Shown here: in pieces, positions 24,529-37,700 of the stretch
Numbering within the stretch: the first letter of the stretch is position 1
How the letters are laid out: the number at the start of each line of letters is the position of its first letter
Notes under the pieces: model-generated
The model's input: the letters and a program-made list of their open reading frames with translations, nothing else
Databases searched by the model: none
What the model was told of the DNA's origin: nothing
Source of the DNA: Chrysomallon squamiferum
Lineage: Eukaryota; Mollusca; Gastropoda; Neomphalida; Peltospiridae
NCBI GenBank assembly: GCA_012295275.1
Contig: CM022673.1
Coordinates: 20,545,913-20,609,912, forward strand
Length of the DNA stretch: 64,000 nucleotides
Direction of reading: 5' to 3'
Translations under genes and position numbers: made by a program

Positions 24529-25131
24529 CTGGAACACATTTATATTTAAAGACATTTTAAAGTTTGCTCAAATTTCCTTAATTTAATATTTCCACTGTTA
24601 ATAATTACTGATAAATTTTATTTTAAATGAAAGATGAAATAAAGGGAAACAGAAAAAAAATAAGAAGAAGAAGAAGAAGAAGAAGAAGACGAAGAAGAAC
24701 TCGAGAAATAACAAATGAAAGAATGCAAATGTTTACGAAATATAAAGTATACTTACTACTCCGGCTGTGTCAAGTATTTCCATGACAACTGATTCGTCAT
24801 CTACAACAGTGGAATGTTTGTAAGTGCATTCTGCAAGAAAATATAAAAATGATACCAACAACAGTTATTATAATGATGTTTATTCAATACTTAAGCAGTT
24901 ATTTCAACATATCAGGTAATATGTACAATTTTCAGCTTCATATTAAAATCCTTGTATTAAACTATTAAAACCATAAAATTCGGTAAAAGAAAAAAAAAGT
25001 TATTTTGTTAGGAAATTAGCATAATCCAGTGGGAACTGTATTATACAAGTTCTGAGAACATAGCTGACAATGAAATATTGGTTTAAATAGATGAGGAAAC
25101 CACTAAAGAATTTAATATAAAATAAAATAAA

Positions 25132-25229
<98 letters not shown>

Positions 25230-28200
25230 AAGCACAAACTGTCTTATATTTTTCTTTTCAAAATGACACTAATACCATGAAATTAAAAATAAATTAAAAT
25301 TGCTATAATTTCAAATACAAAAGTGTCATATTTTTTCATCACTTTTATGCCTTCTGCTAGTTTTGTTTGGTGTGACACTAGTTTACCAAATCTACAACTG
25401 CTGCTGCCATAGCTACTTGTATTTCCTTTGCCACGACTACTACTGCTATTATACAGACATCAAACTACCAATAACATTACTTCAGTTACAACTGCTTTTC
25501 TGTTACTCTTACTGCTGCTGCCACTACTACTTGTACTGCTACTATGGCTGTTACTACTACTATTACTATTACTACCAGTACCAGTACTACAACTACAACC
25601 ATCGCCACTACTACTACTATTACTGCTACTAATATTACTACTACTAGTAAAGCTATTACTACTTAGATACTAGTAAGATATAGTCACTTACCTAATGTTG
25701 GATCGTATTCCCAAATAAACCTTTTTGTCAGAAAACGAACAACGAGAGCTAAAAATGAATTAAAAACAAGTATGTACAATCAGAAATAAAAACAAATATT
25801 ACAAACAGAATTAAAAACAAGTATGTATAAATGTATGTACATATGTATGTAGGTGTTTGTATGTACATACGTATGTGTGTTTGTGTATACATGTTTGTAG
25901 TATGTTTGTATTTGTGTAATTACACATTTAGTTTAGTGGTTCGTACATTATTTCCCTCATTTACACTAAGAAACCAAGTTAATAGGTGAAACAAAACAAC
26001 GACAAAAGAAATTTACTAGCAAAAATTGTTAACCGCAAATGAAAGAACAACAAAATCGACAAAATATAAGAGAAATTCCCAAGCGTAGTTAAGATAGCTG
26101 AAATATTGTTTTTCCATTTGTGCACGAGCGGAGTAGCGCCAGTGGATTAACGTACTCCGAGCAGTCAGTCACGTAGTATGTGGTAAGTAACAGCAGAATA
26201 CAACAATAAACGTTAAAACATTGCCAGAAATGTTGCACTCAGGACTAACTGATAATGTGCATGTCGTGATCAGTCTTAAGGATGTTTGGCTGATTTGCCA
26301 GAAGACAACCACGTTTCTTTTTTTTAAGGGGTTGGCCAAATGACTCGGTAAGAGAAAATTAAATGATGGATTAGATGGCCAATTAAAAGGCAATACTTAG
26401 GTATTAAACTCTTCAATGTATTAAATAATGTCGTGTGCATATAATGCTCAGTATGACATCTCGGAATCCTTTGATTACATGTTAACTGCTTAGTAAAAAT
26501 GTTGGTCACCGACACGAAATGAGACCGATAAAAGTGAAGAAGATAATATTTTAGGCATTTTGTTGTAACCGTTAAAACACCGCTTCTATCTTCGACATCG
26601 CGTTCCATTTTTTCCGAAAACCGTTATCTAGTAACTGATTTACTAAATACTCTTTAAAAGGACTCTCATGATGACGTTTATTGATATCAATGTGGGAGAG
26701 ATGTTTTAAAAGAATTTTATGAAACCAATAGAAGCGCGTGTTCTCAAATGAACCAATCTAGACAGGTGTTAGAAAATCATGTAAAAAGAACCAGTCAGGA
26801 TTTGCGTAATAAAAACTTTTGGCTAATCTAATTTACGTTCTGTTACTTTGACTGATTTATCTGACGTGCAATAAACCGTGTAATACTGCACGTGCTTACC
26901 GAGAAAATGGAGTCATATATAACATCTTATCTAAAGATCATTAATTTCTGCATCTTCCTCTGACTTCTAGAGTTCTATATCGCTGCGTTTATCATTTGAC
27001 CCTCTTCAGTTAACCTTTTAAGCGGCAAAAACAGCGTAATAACTTTCTAGTAATCTAATAATCTAAATATATTACTATGGAATTCCTGAAAAACAAGCAT
27101 TAGCCATAAATGTCAGGACCGATTCTTTGCTGAAATGACCAAAGAAGAATTTTATAAAAATGCTACTGTTAGAAAAATAACCCTTATTGTTATTGCCAAA
27201 CAACAACAACTATTACCACCACCACTGCTACTACTACAACCATCTTTATTACAACTATCATGGATGCTGCTGCTACTGATATGTTTCCAGTCGAAAAATT
27301 CTGACGGCAAATTTTTAATACCAGAATATTCAGACTATTAGCATCTGTGCCTTTGCTGTTGCTACTACTGCTGCTACTTTTAATACTAGTACTGATACTA
27401 AGAACGAGACTAATACTGTACCATTCTTTCTACCAATAAAAGGAAGGGGTTGGTGGTGTGAAGACTACTACTGGAGATGTTATTCTTAGATTCACATTCA
27501 CGTAACGGATCTATTTTTTTCAAAATGTATATTAATTTTTCTTTAATGCAGACCTCACATATCCGCTGTTAAATATTCTCAGCACACCATTAAAATATAT
27601 TTTTAATACGCGTTTTAAACCTATGCTAAATTTTTCGTCAAACTAAATTTCTGGTAGATACACAGATGTACAGTCCGAATTTATTAAAAATAAATCTGTT
27701 ATATTATCCTAAATTAGCAGATTTAATGTTCGTAAATATTAGTATTATCTTTAATAATATTAAGCATTACTTTTCACAACTAGCCGTACATGCTAATTCA
27801 CAGAACGATGTTGAGACGTTCAGTTAGAACCTCTAAACGCGTAGTCTCAACATGGATGACAGTGCTGTGCTGACCTTCAGTGAACCCTAATTATAATTTA
27901 TAAATAAACGTGTCAGACTGGGGCACGATCATTGTGTTCTGCAGGCAGGCCAAGAGCAGTTAGCATGTTGGCATTTGTCACTTACCTGTTACTCAGTTTG
28001 AGATTTAAGGAACAATCAAATGTAACACCGGGCTTTAATGAGAGCAGTGTTTCGTAATCTGTTTAGAGGTATGACTTTGTAGGTGAATAAGTTAAATCGA
28101 TGTTTATGTTATTCAACTTTAAAGAAAGAACTCGACAGAAGTGATGAAAACTGACACGCTGACGCTTTCACAATTTCAAATTTCTGATTTGAATGTTTAA

Positions 28201-30748
28201 AAATGTACATACAAATTGTTACAGTATTACATCAACAATAATACCACTTGGACTATGACAATAACTACTACTAGAACTACTACCACTACCACTACTGTTA
28301 TTTATTTTATGAATTATCCAGTGGTACAGAACTGTTGACTATAATAATTTTGCGAACGCTATTTTTGTTTGTTTGTTTGGGTGGGTTTCTTTTTTCTTTT
28401 TTCTTTATGGCGGGTTAAATTCCTTTCAGTTAAATCCATTTTAGTGAAGTACAATTATTTATTTATTTATTTTATTAATATTATTATTTTATTTATTTAG
28501 TTTATTAATATTATTATTTTATTTATTTAGTTTATTAATATTATTATTTTATTTATTTATTTATTTTTTTTTTTTTAAATCTCCTATGTTCCTCTGGATT
28601 TAAAAGAACTGGTACAGATTGCCGAAACTTTAAAATGGATATAGCTGTTAGAAGATTCGAACTGACGTCACTGAAAGCAACTGCCGTTATTTCCCAGTCC
28701 AGCTGCGCTATGATACGCGCACTGTCTTGGAAGAAAACCCAGACATTTAATATGTTAAGCTGTACAAAAATAAATAAATACAACTAAATATCGTTTAAAT
28801 ATAATGTATGTTCAAACAAATAAGGAAGGAAGAAAAGTTTTGTAAATATTAAAGAATCAACTTCAAAAAGTTAAGGAAAAACAAAAAGCATAAAAAAACA
28901 AATGAAACAAAAGGAGGGAAGAAAACAAGAAAAATATGTTTAAAAAAAAATTAAATGGTTTAATCCAGCCAAAATATAACCCTAGAACGCTAGTTAAAAT
29001 GTATTTACAATTTAAAAAGAAAATAAATAAAAGAAGAAAATAAGAAGAAAATAAGAAGAAAAAAAAAAAGAAAGAAAAAAGAAAACATGGAAAAGATTGC
29101 AAAGCATGTTTTTGCATGTCTAAGAAATGATAACGTTATCCTTTTACAAGAAAAACACGAGTTGTTATCTCCATTCTTCATAACGTTTCCCACGTTATGC
29201 AGCAGTCAGACATCTTGTCGAAGATTTCATTTATTTTTTAACTTGATCAAATACACCAATCCCCCGAAATAACTTTTATTCATCGAAAGGCGATAAAGAA
29301 TGAAACCAGCTATTGCATACCCCTTGAATTGTCATTGTTGCATCAGTTTGTTTGCTGCGGTTTTGGCAAATTTAAAACAGAAAAAACACACAAAAAAACA
29401 AATAACATACTGTTCATTTTAAATCGCTCCCGCTAATATGGTGTTTATATTCATAACAATAAAATAATAATAATTAAAAAAAAATACCCCCATCACACCA
29501 AGTTATATTCAAAACCATCTCTTTCAAAATACATGTACTCCTGTAAAGCTACAAAACCTTTTTTTTCAGTTTCGCTAAATTTAAAACGTATCAACGATAT
29601 TAATAACAACAACAACAACAGAGCAAATTGACCATTAAGGCATTCTAAAAATGATAAGTAATATAGAAAGAAAAACAGAAAAAATAAAATAATTTGTTAT
29701 TATTTCAGTTATGCACGTTCTTATGTTAAAGTCAATTCAGCTGTTTTCACTAATATAAATGCTATTACTACTACTACTATTACTAATATATATGCTATGA
29801 CTACTACTACTACTATTACTACTAATCACTATTATTATCATTATCATTATGTTTTCATGTTAAGTTAATTCAGCTGTTTTTATTAATATAAATGCTATTA
29901 CTGCTACTACTACTGCTATTACTAATATAAATGATATTACTGCTACTACTACTACTACTATTACTAATATAAATGCTATTACTACTACTACTACTACTAT
30001 TACTAATATAAATGCTATTACTACTACTAGTACTACTAATAATCACTATTATTATCATCATCGTTATGTTGTTGTTGTTGTTACTACTGCTGCTGCTGAT
30101 GATGATGATGACGGTGTTTCACAGTTTAATAATACAGTAAGACAATTAGCATGAAAGTTGTAGTTTTGCGTGCATCACCATGCTACCGCTGAACCATCCG
30201 CCGAAATAAAAAAATAAAAATAAAAATAAAAAAAAATGTCATTAAACAAAACAAATTCCTTTTATACCAAAATATATCACAATAATTGCAACAACAAAAA
30301 ATTAAAAATTAAATTAAAATTTTAAATTTTTTTATATAATTATTTGACGATTATGTTATATTTGACCATATTGTTGCAGATATATTAGTGTGAAACTGCC
30401 GTTCTCTGTTCCTATGCGTTCCACTGATTAACTAAATAAACTATGAAAAAAAAGAAAAAAAAAAAAATACTATGCATCTGCCCCTTGCTACTAAGCTGAC
30501 ACTGATGTAATTTTCTCTGATAGATATAACATACGTGTCTGTTTACTAATTACAAACTGTGGAAATGTAAATTATCCAGATTTCCGGTTCTTACACGCAT
30601 TCTGCTCTTCAGGTGCGATTTGCTGTAAGGTGGAACGATAGGAGAAACGAAAATCACTGCTAAGATCGATTATCATCAATTGGATGACGTCACAAGAAAA
30701 ACCTTGCCATGTTAAACGTTCAGGTTTTACCTAATGAATTTCAGCCAT

Positions 30749-30804
<56 letters not shown>

Positions 30805-31501
30805 GAAGATTAAACAGAAAGAAAACAAAATGGAAAGATAAAGGAGAGAAAAAAAGGTAAATAAATAAGATTGTTTATGAGTAAGATAAGAAAACATAAT
30901 AATTTAGCTCATTAAATGTTTTTGCAACTGAATCGCGAATTTTAAATTGCTAAAAACAACAATAAAAAATGTATGCTAATGTTAACAATGACATAAGTCA
31001 AAGTAATTTGTATTTAATGTGGAAATATTCGGGTATTTTTTAAAAAGTTAGAAAGAAATAAAAAATAAAGAAATAAAGAATGTAAAAAGAAAAGAAAAAA
31101 TCACTTAATATGAAAATGTCGTAAATTACATTTCAGAAACTGTAAAAGTCATATTTGCTTTTAAATTACTGAAAATTCTGGCTTAATATATATATTCAAC
31201 AGAAATAAACGGCTGATTTATAACCTAAGGAAAAAAAATGAGTATGTGGTACTTGTACGTGCACGTGCATTGCATACATGCATCTAAGTGTGGTGTATGT
31301 ACATAAACCGAGATATATATACACACACTAATATTCCATGATTGTAAAACCAGTTAGTTAATTAAATCATAGTAATTAATGTATTCATAAAGTTAGAGAA
31401 AAGAAAAAATTTAAAAAAAAGGTCTTACCTGATTTTCCTACGCCTGTTTTCCCAATCACGACAATTTTACTGTCAGACTTTCCTTTCCCATTGGATGTCA
31501 T
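24112..31501 (-). CDS. RERG: RERG-like Ras-family small GTPase (complete, 4 coding exons)
   Basis: Coding exons on the minus strand: 31429-31501, 25692-25748, 24760-24830 and 24112-24528, totalling 618 nt or 205 residues (human RERG is 199). Motifs: P-loop GKTGVGKS (17-24), switch I with YDPTLE, DTAG-Q (64-68), NKND (122-125), SAS (152-154). [16 protein letters not shown] and the [10 protein letters not shown]-terminal region match RERG better than the RASL11 or RASL12 relatives. There is no C-terminal CaaX box, as in RERG, so a cytosolic rather than prenylated GTPase is expected. The start is the ATG at 31501, which gives [17 protein letters not shown]. Intron 1 is 5.7 kb. The exon 3 donor is a tandem GTAGTAAGT. 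Exon 4 is clearly more GC-rich than its surroundings. Confidence 0.92.
25136..25227 (+). repeat. GA microsatellite in RERG-like intron 2
   Basis: About 45 uninterrupted GA/AG units between exons 2 and 3. Confidence 0.95.
25378..25672 (+). repeat. Degenerate CTA/CTG trinucleotide tract
   Basis: A loose tract of CTACTACTATTACTGCTA-like triplets just downstream of RERG-like exon 2. It opens reading frames rich in Tyr or Leu that are products of the triplet repeat, not genes. Confidence 0.8.
28458..28560 (+). repeat. 35-bp tandem repeat, about three copies
   Basis: The unit reads roughly TTATTTAGTTTATTAATATT plus ATTATTTTATTTA and is repeated about three times, then runs into a poly-T tract. 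Confidence 0.85.
28636..28722 (-). repeat. tRNA-like (SINE-type) fragment
   Basis: The minus strand shows a box A-like TAGCGCAGCTGG and, about 50 nt later, a box B-like AGTTCGAATCT, with spacing typical of a tRNA or a tRNA-derived SINE head. Acceptor stems do not pair, so it is unlikely to be a functional tRNA. Confidence 0.35.
29757..30060 (+). repeat. Compound ACT-rich minisatellite
   Basis: Repeats of ATAAATGCTATT followed by ACTACTACT-type triplets and ATTACTAAT, about five times with variable triplet number. Confidence 0.8.
30160..30206 (-). repeat. tRNA-Gly-like half, probable SINE fragment
   Basis: The minus strand reads GGCGGATGGTTCAGCGGTAG then CATGG, close to the 5' half of a glycine tRNA. 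No 3' half is recognisable. Confidence 0.3.
30753..30800 (+). repeat. CA microsatellite
   Basis: About 24 CA units. Confidence 0.95.
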
Positions 31502-31554
31502 GATGTTGAAATAATTTCCCAGTAACAACACAATGAGTAAAGAACACGTTAAAC

Positions 31555-31593
<39 letters not shown>

Positions 31594-32025
31594 GTCTTTC
31601 GTTCATTATACAAACTTTCACCTTTCTCAAACGCACGGCGTCATTTTTTATCTGAAGTCCAGAAAAAAAGTCAGAAAAGTTTGAATCATGAGGGGTCACT
31701 AAGCAGCTCATTTACGAAGCAAATTAATAACTGTCAAACTTTAACTTTCTCCGAAAATATACGAGCTTAAGAAATTAGATGTTATCTTGTTACTCTTAAG
31801 CAGAGTTATGTTTTGAGAGCTGTTGGCGCCTTTCTGGACTCGATCTGACTTCTACGTTACACAGAAACACTGCAAGTCTGAACCGCCTCACAAAAACTTC
31901 TTTCTTTACCCGTCAGATTGCATCAGATCAATGGTTATCTTTCAGACGATTTTCTGACTTGTTCCGCGTAGTCTGAAATCAAATCTCAACAGTCTGGGAT
32001 TTCGCTGGTATCGGATAAGCGGAAC

Positions 32026-32300
32026 CTGTAAATAAAACATTTATTGTGTTAGATAACCCCTAATTAATGTTTTCATTTGTTTGGCAACAACAGTTCTTTG
32101 CAGGTGCCCGTGCAGCGTGTGCACGAAGTCTCGTTCGCAGTGTTACGAGTGAAACCAGTAACGAGGTACGCTTAGGGTAGTGTTTGGGAATACAGTTTAT
32201 CATCTTACCTGTCATAGATTCGATAATTACAGGGCATCAGGCTTTTCAGCAAGTTAGTTAAAAAACAAGTGGCGGTCTATTAATCATACAAAGTACAGTC
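32026..32300 (-). other. Possible non-coding 5' exon region of the RERG-like gene
   Basis: On the minus strand a consensus donor (CTATGACAG/GTAAGATG) lies at 32209/32208. Two possible acceptors lie downstream of it (TTTATTTACAG at 32026 and TTTGATTTCAG at 31973), upstream of the ATG at 31501. The interval is less AT-rich and repeat-free. This fits a spliced 5'UTR, but splice signals alone are weak evidence. Confidence 0.25.
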
Positions 32301-32669
32301 TTCGTGCGAGCAAGCTGCAGGGACGTGTTAAACGTTACAGTGAAACTCGATATGCATGTGTGAATTTACGTCTACGTTTAAGCATGGTTGCAGTCGTATA
32401 ATCCGATGTAATAATTTGCAACATGAAATAATAAAAAAGGTGTATTATAATAAATGATATAATAAATAACATGAAACAATTCAACAGAAAAAATCCCTGA
32501 ACTGAATGCACATTATTTGAATCTACAGTTAAACTGAAATGTGTTCACAAGTATATACAAGTGTTATCTGTAGATACATATCTAGGCAGTGAGACTGCAT
32601 ATATAAAACTATGGTATTTTATATCAATACGTTACGGTAACAAAAAATAGTTATACAAATTTATTATAT

Positions 32670-32750
32670 CTCCTCCAACAGGATTTGAACGAGAATCTCC
32701 AGACTAAGAGTTCAGTGCCCAACCAAATAAGCTAATAATAAAATCCTTTG
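32670..32750 (-). repeat. Degenerate tRNA-like sequence
   Basis: The minus strand has TAGCTTATTTGGTTGGGCA (D-arm-like), ACTCTTAGT in the anticodon-loop position, and CGTTCAAATCCTG (box B-like). The 5' acceptor strand does not pair with the 3' TTGGAGGA, so it is a pseudo-tRNA or SINE remnant. Confidence 0.4.
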
Positions 32751-33966
32751 CATCTTTACATCTAACATTAGTTATATATATATATATATTTTTTTTCTTC
32801 TATTATAATCTGATAAAATATATAATCTGATAAAATATATAAAATATATAAAATACGTACTAGCTATCTTAAACGAATAACGTACTTCTTTGTTTGTACA
32901 TTCCCTTGTGCGGTATCAGGTAACACAACTTAATATCCACATGTATTTACTCTGGAGACACCACAAGGCATTTTACTCCGCTCCTGCATGAGATTTCTGC
33001 CAGATATGTGTCATAACAGTCGGAATAGTCTGATGGTGTTGTTCTAGAATCGCGAGGAAACGGGTCACATTATTTTAGGTAGGAGGAGATGAGAGAGAAA
33101 AATATAGGTTATAATCTGAAATTAGGCGTTTACCCGTTTTATCTTCCAGTTCAGACATCTGAGTAAATTTATCGAAAGGTTTCATCACCAGTGCAGTCGT
33201 ATTTCCTCTTCTACTTCCTCTTTACACACACACACACACACACATACATATACATACACACCATTTAACACACACACATATATATAAAATATATAAAATA
33301 GATATCGTATCTGTATAAAGACGTATTATGCTGCTATGTGTATATAATAAAAACAATAAAGATAATATATCAGCTACAGATTATACTTTTATTTTCGTGC
33401 TTTATTTTTGTTTATTATTAATATTTATTTCATTTTTTTTTTTTTTTTTTTTTTTTTGGTTTGTTTGTTTTTCCCTATCGTGTCTGGATTTCAGCAAAGT
33501 TTTGATGAGGCTGATACTGTAAGAAGGAAAAGAGTTTGACTATGAAGAAAAACCGAAATCAGTGGAAAAATATTGTGCAGGCAGAGGCCGCCCCTTTCTT
33601 CCCGCATCCGCCTTTCGTATCAGATATCTGCGAGTTCTTAGTACAGTATTATTTATGTACTGCTTTCTACTACCCACATACATTTGTTGTGTATATCTTT
33701 TAAGTAAATACCGGCGTACACACGTGTGGCGTAATAGCACACACACACAGAGTAGAGTAATAATGAACCTACAACAAGAGTACGCGGTAAAGAAATGCAA
33801 AGTGGTCTGCAAAGGGCAAACGAGGACATGTTTTGTTTGTCTGAAACGCACCTAACTGAACTCAGGCAAGTCATTACTTTGCAAAACCTGATCAACATGA
33901 ACAGCACACAGCTGAAAGTGAAAAAATGTATGTGTAAGGATTACAGGTGTGGGTATAGCGATCGAA

Positions 33967-34411
<445 letters not shown>

Positions 34412-34734
34412 AAATACGATTTAGGTTACTATAAAGCAATTTAGGTATAAACATGTTAATGAAAAGTATTTCCTTTTAAATTAATTAACTAAATTATTTC
34501 ATATGAAAAAAAACTAAAATTTTATGAATCTGAGAATATTAGTCATTTCGTAAATAACTTAGTGTCAAACATTAGATATAGAAATCAAGTTAAACAAAGA
34601 AATAAGTAAGTTAATCGGTGAAATAAGTCAAAGTAAATAAATAAATGTGTGAACTTATGCCAATACCTGAAATAAAATTTCATATGCTATACAATAAGCA
34701 AAAGCAACATTAAAATAAATGAATTAATTTTTAC

Positions 34735-35060
34735 CTGTGATTTTTGTTTCATTCAACAGCTACATGAAGTTTCAGAATCGAAACAAATCCAACTGGATGT
34801 TTAAAACGACGTGCTAACAAAATGAACGCTCCCTACAAAAGCAATCGGAAAAGTGTTTTACGCGAAACATCAAACCCTTTGTTTTCACTTCATTCCTTCG
34901 GTACTTCCCGATAATCTCCGGAGACTCGGTTCCAGCTGCTAAGTAAATGTATTCCAGACTGCGCTGTCGAGCTTGAAAGGAGATGATTGACAGGGAGTTG
35001 CTCGTGCGGTGTTGGGACACGACTTTGCAGTTAGTAATTCTTGAGTACACTCCACGTCCC
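34735..35060 (-). other. Possible distal 5' exon of the RERG-like gene
   Basis: On the minus strand a donor-like AATCACAG/GTAAAAAT occurs at 34735/34734, preceded by about 300 bp of comparatively GC-rich, repeat-free sequence (34795-35060). No protein similarity is seen. It could be a first exon or promoter island; there is no independent support. Confidence 0.2.
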
Positions 35061-35612
35061 AATAGTCTTCATTTTATTTGTCATTTCGTTTCATTTAGTT
35101 ATTTTTATTGTTGCCGCTGTTTATATAATATATATATTTTTAAAATTTATTTTCACTTCATAATGAAACTTATTTAGTCTTAAAAATTTAATCCTAAAAA
35201 CAACATCAGCTACGCTCCCCCTCTTTCAGAAATCACAGCTTTAGTGATTAGACAGCATTTTTACTTGTGTGGCATTAATATATATAAAAAAGAATAAAAA
35301 ATAAAATATCAACTTAACAACTTAAGAAATGATAACGTAAATATTTTTCCAATATGTATGAGTATTGTGGTATAGTGTAATGTAGTGTGGCATAATGAGC
35401 AATATCATTCTTATAGAATGGCTTAATTTGATATACTATAGCATTCTAAGCAGTGTATTAGCCTATAGTGAAGAATAACAAACAAACAAACAAAAAACGC
35501 TGAACTGTTGCTGATAGAATATGTGTACGTGCGTTCATGTATATTCTATGTGTGTTCTCTGTGTGTATGAGTCTATCTATATATATGTCTCGCTTTGAGT
35601 GCAGAGAGTGAT

Positions 35613-35899
<287 letters not shown>

Positions 35900-36299
35900 A
35901 ACAAATGCTCCTTTCTCGACACAAAACACCAGATCAGTGTTATCATAGGAAAGGCACACAAACTGAACAAACAGAAATCATTTCCGGACCTTTACCACTG
36001 AAGAAAGAGTTTTTCACGTGATATTCATACATCATGTTAACTGTGCCTCGAGGTGTTCGTGTTTATTTGCGTTCTAACACGTTGTTTGTCAACAGTGTCT
36101 GAACTGATGTAAATTTATACATCCTTGCTAAGTATCTACACGTTTTCCTCTTTATATGTTAAGTGATCATGCATATGAAATACACACAATTTACAATTCT
36201 AAACGTCTCTTTCTTTCTTTCTGTTTCTCCTTCCGCCTGTTCTTCGCCCCTTTTTCTCTCTTTTGTTGCATACATAGATACACATACAAATACACAGAA

Positions 36300-36682
36300 A
36301 GGCATACAAATACATACATACATATTTAAAAAACATGTACACATGTAATTACATATACACATACATACATACATGCATACATTCCTACATACATACATAC
36401 GTAAGTACATACATACATACATACATACATACATACGTACGTACGTACGTACATACATACATACATACATACATACATACATACATACATACATACATAC
36501 ATACGTACGTACATACTTACGTACATATATACATACATACATTCGTACATACACACATACATATGTACGTACGTACATACATGCATGCATGCATACATAC
36601 ATACATACATACATACATTCATACATTCATACATACATACGCACATAATACATTCATACATACATACATACGTACATACATA
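36300..36682 (+). repeat. TACA/TACG tetranucleotide array
   Basis: About 380 bp of TACA repeats interspersed with TACG, TGCA and TTCA variants. Confidence 0.95.
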
Positions 36683-36890
36683 CAACAGTGGGAGCCATAT
36701 GTTCGAGTCTCGTCAGAGGCATCTGACGGGATTTCTGAGTCGTGATGGACTTTGTCCTCCTGCGCCAGTGCGTTCCCGAGTATTTTCTATGTGCAGACTA
36801 ATCAGACATACACGTGACAGAGAATATTCAAATCCTAAAATACACACTTACGTACATTCGTATGTACATGCAAATACATAAATACATCAA
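36683..36890 (+). repeat. Possible SINE-like fragment next to the TACA array
   Basis: Non-repetitive, more GC-rich sequence with a weak box B-like ATGTTCGAGTC directly after the TACA array. It ends in TACA-like sequence again, so it may be an insertion into the array. Confidence 0.25.
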
Positions 36891-37049
36891 TCTCAAACAT
36901 TAAGATTAATTCAGTTATTTGGCGACGCGTTGGACAGTGCACACAGTCTGAACGCTGTGTTTTAAGAAAGTCGTGTATTACGTGCAGTGACCACGTCAGA
37001 CAAATCCGTTATAACCAAACTGTTCAAATAAAACGTACTGAGCCCAACG

Positions 37050-37700
37050 AACGTGAACCGAAGTAGTTCGGATGAACTAAACTGACCGAAATGAACTGAA
37101 GTGATCTGAGTTGAGCTGAACTGATATTAAATTAAATTAAATTACTGAACTCGTCTCAGGCGAGCTGAACCGAGGTGATTGAATTCAAGTGAATTGAAAA
37201 AGATCGAACTGATCGAAATTTAAAAAGTTTTGAAAAGAACTGAAACGATATGGAATGTACATGGTTTTAATTAAACTCAGCTAAGAAGAACGAAGTAGAA
37301 TAGATGTATATTTAAACTCAGTTCAAACAAGTGGTTGGGTTGATTAGCTTTGAACTGAACTAAAATTGACTGAGTTTTTTGTGGGGGGTTTTTTTTTTTT
37401 TTTCAAAAATGAAATCAAATGAAATGAATATAATTAAACTGAACGGAAAAACCTGATTCGGAATGCATCGTACTTTAATGAACTGAAATGGGTATTTTAA
37501 TTTTCTTGTTTTATTTTTTCTATATGAAATTAAATGAAGTGTATGTAATTAGACTGAACGAAACAAAAATGATTTGGAATATATTGTACTTTATTGAGCT
37601 GAAATAAGGAAATAAAACGATATCGGACTGAACATAATTCTGCTGAAATATATAGATTTAACTGTACTGAACTGAACTGTACTGTACTGTAGTGAACTCT
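37050..37700 (+). repeat. Degenerate GAACT/ACTGA pentamer satellite
   Basis: Many interspersed copies of GAACTGAA, CTGAACTGA, GAGCTGAACTGA and similar over about 650 bp, consistent with an old pentanucleotide array that has mutated heavily. Confidence 0.7.

Larger units (their letters stand above)
25749..31428 (-). other. RERG: Intron 1 of the RERG-like gene
   Basis: 5.68 kb between the P-loop exon and exon 2. It contains triplet-rich tracts (27200-27420, 29757-30110), a threefold 35-bp repeat (28458-28560), tRNA-like fragments (28640-28715, 30160-30210) and a CA microsatellite (30753-30800). No further coding exon was recognised. Confidence 0.8.

Noticed and set aside
24226-24549. 107-residue reading frame on the plus strand
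   Set aside because: Antisense shadow of the GC-richer last exon of the RERG-like gene.
29757-30060. CRISPR-like array of repeats and spacers
   Set aside because: Eukaryotic context; the units are triplet microsatellites with variable lengths, and no spacer-like unique sequence occurs between them.
32670-32750. Functional tRNA gene on the minus strand
   Set aside because: Box B-like and D-arm-like parts are present, but the acceptor stem does not pair; kept only as a degenerate fragment.
36159-36745. Tyr-Val-Cys-Met or His-Thr-Tyr-Ile repeat reading frames
   Set aside because: TACA tetranucleotide repeat read in several frames; likewise 39060-39475.
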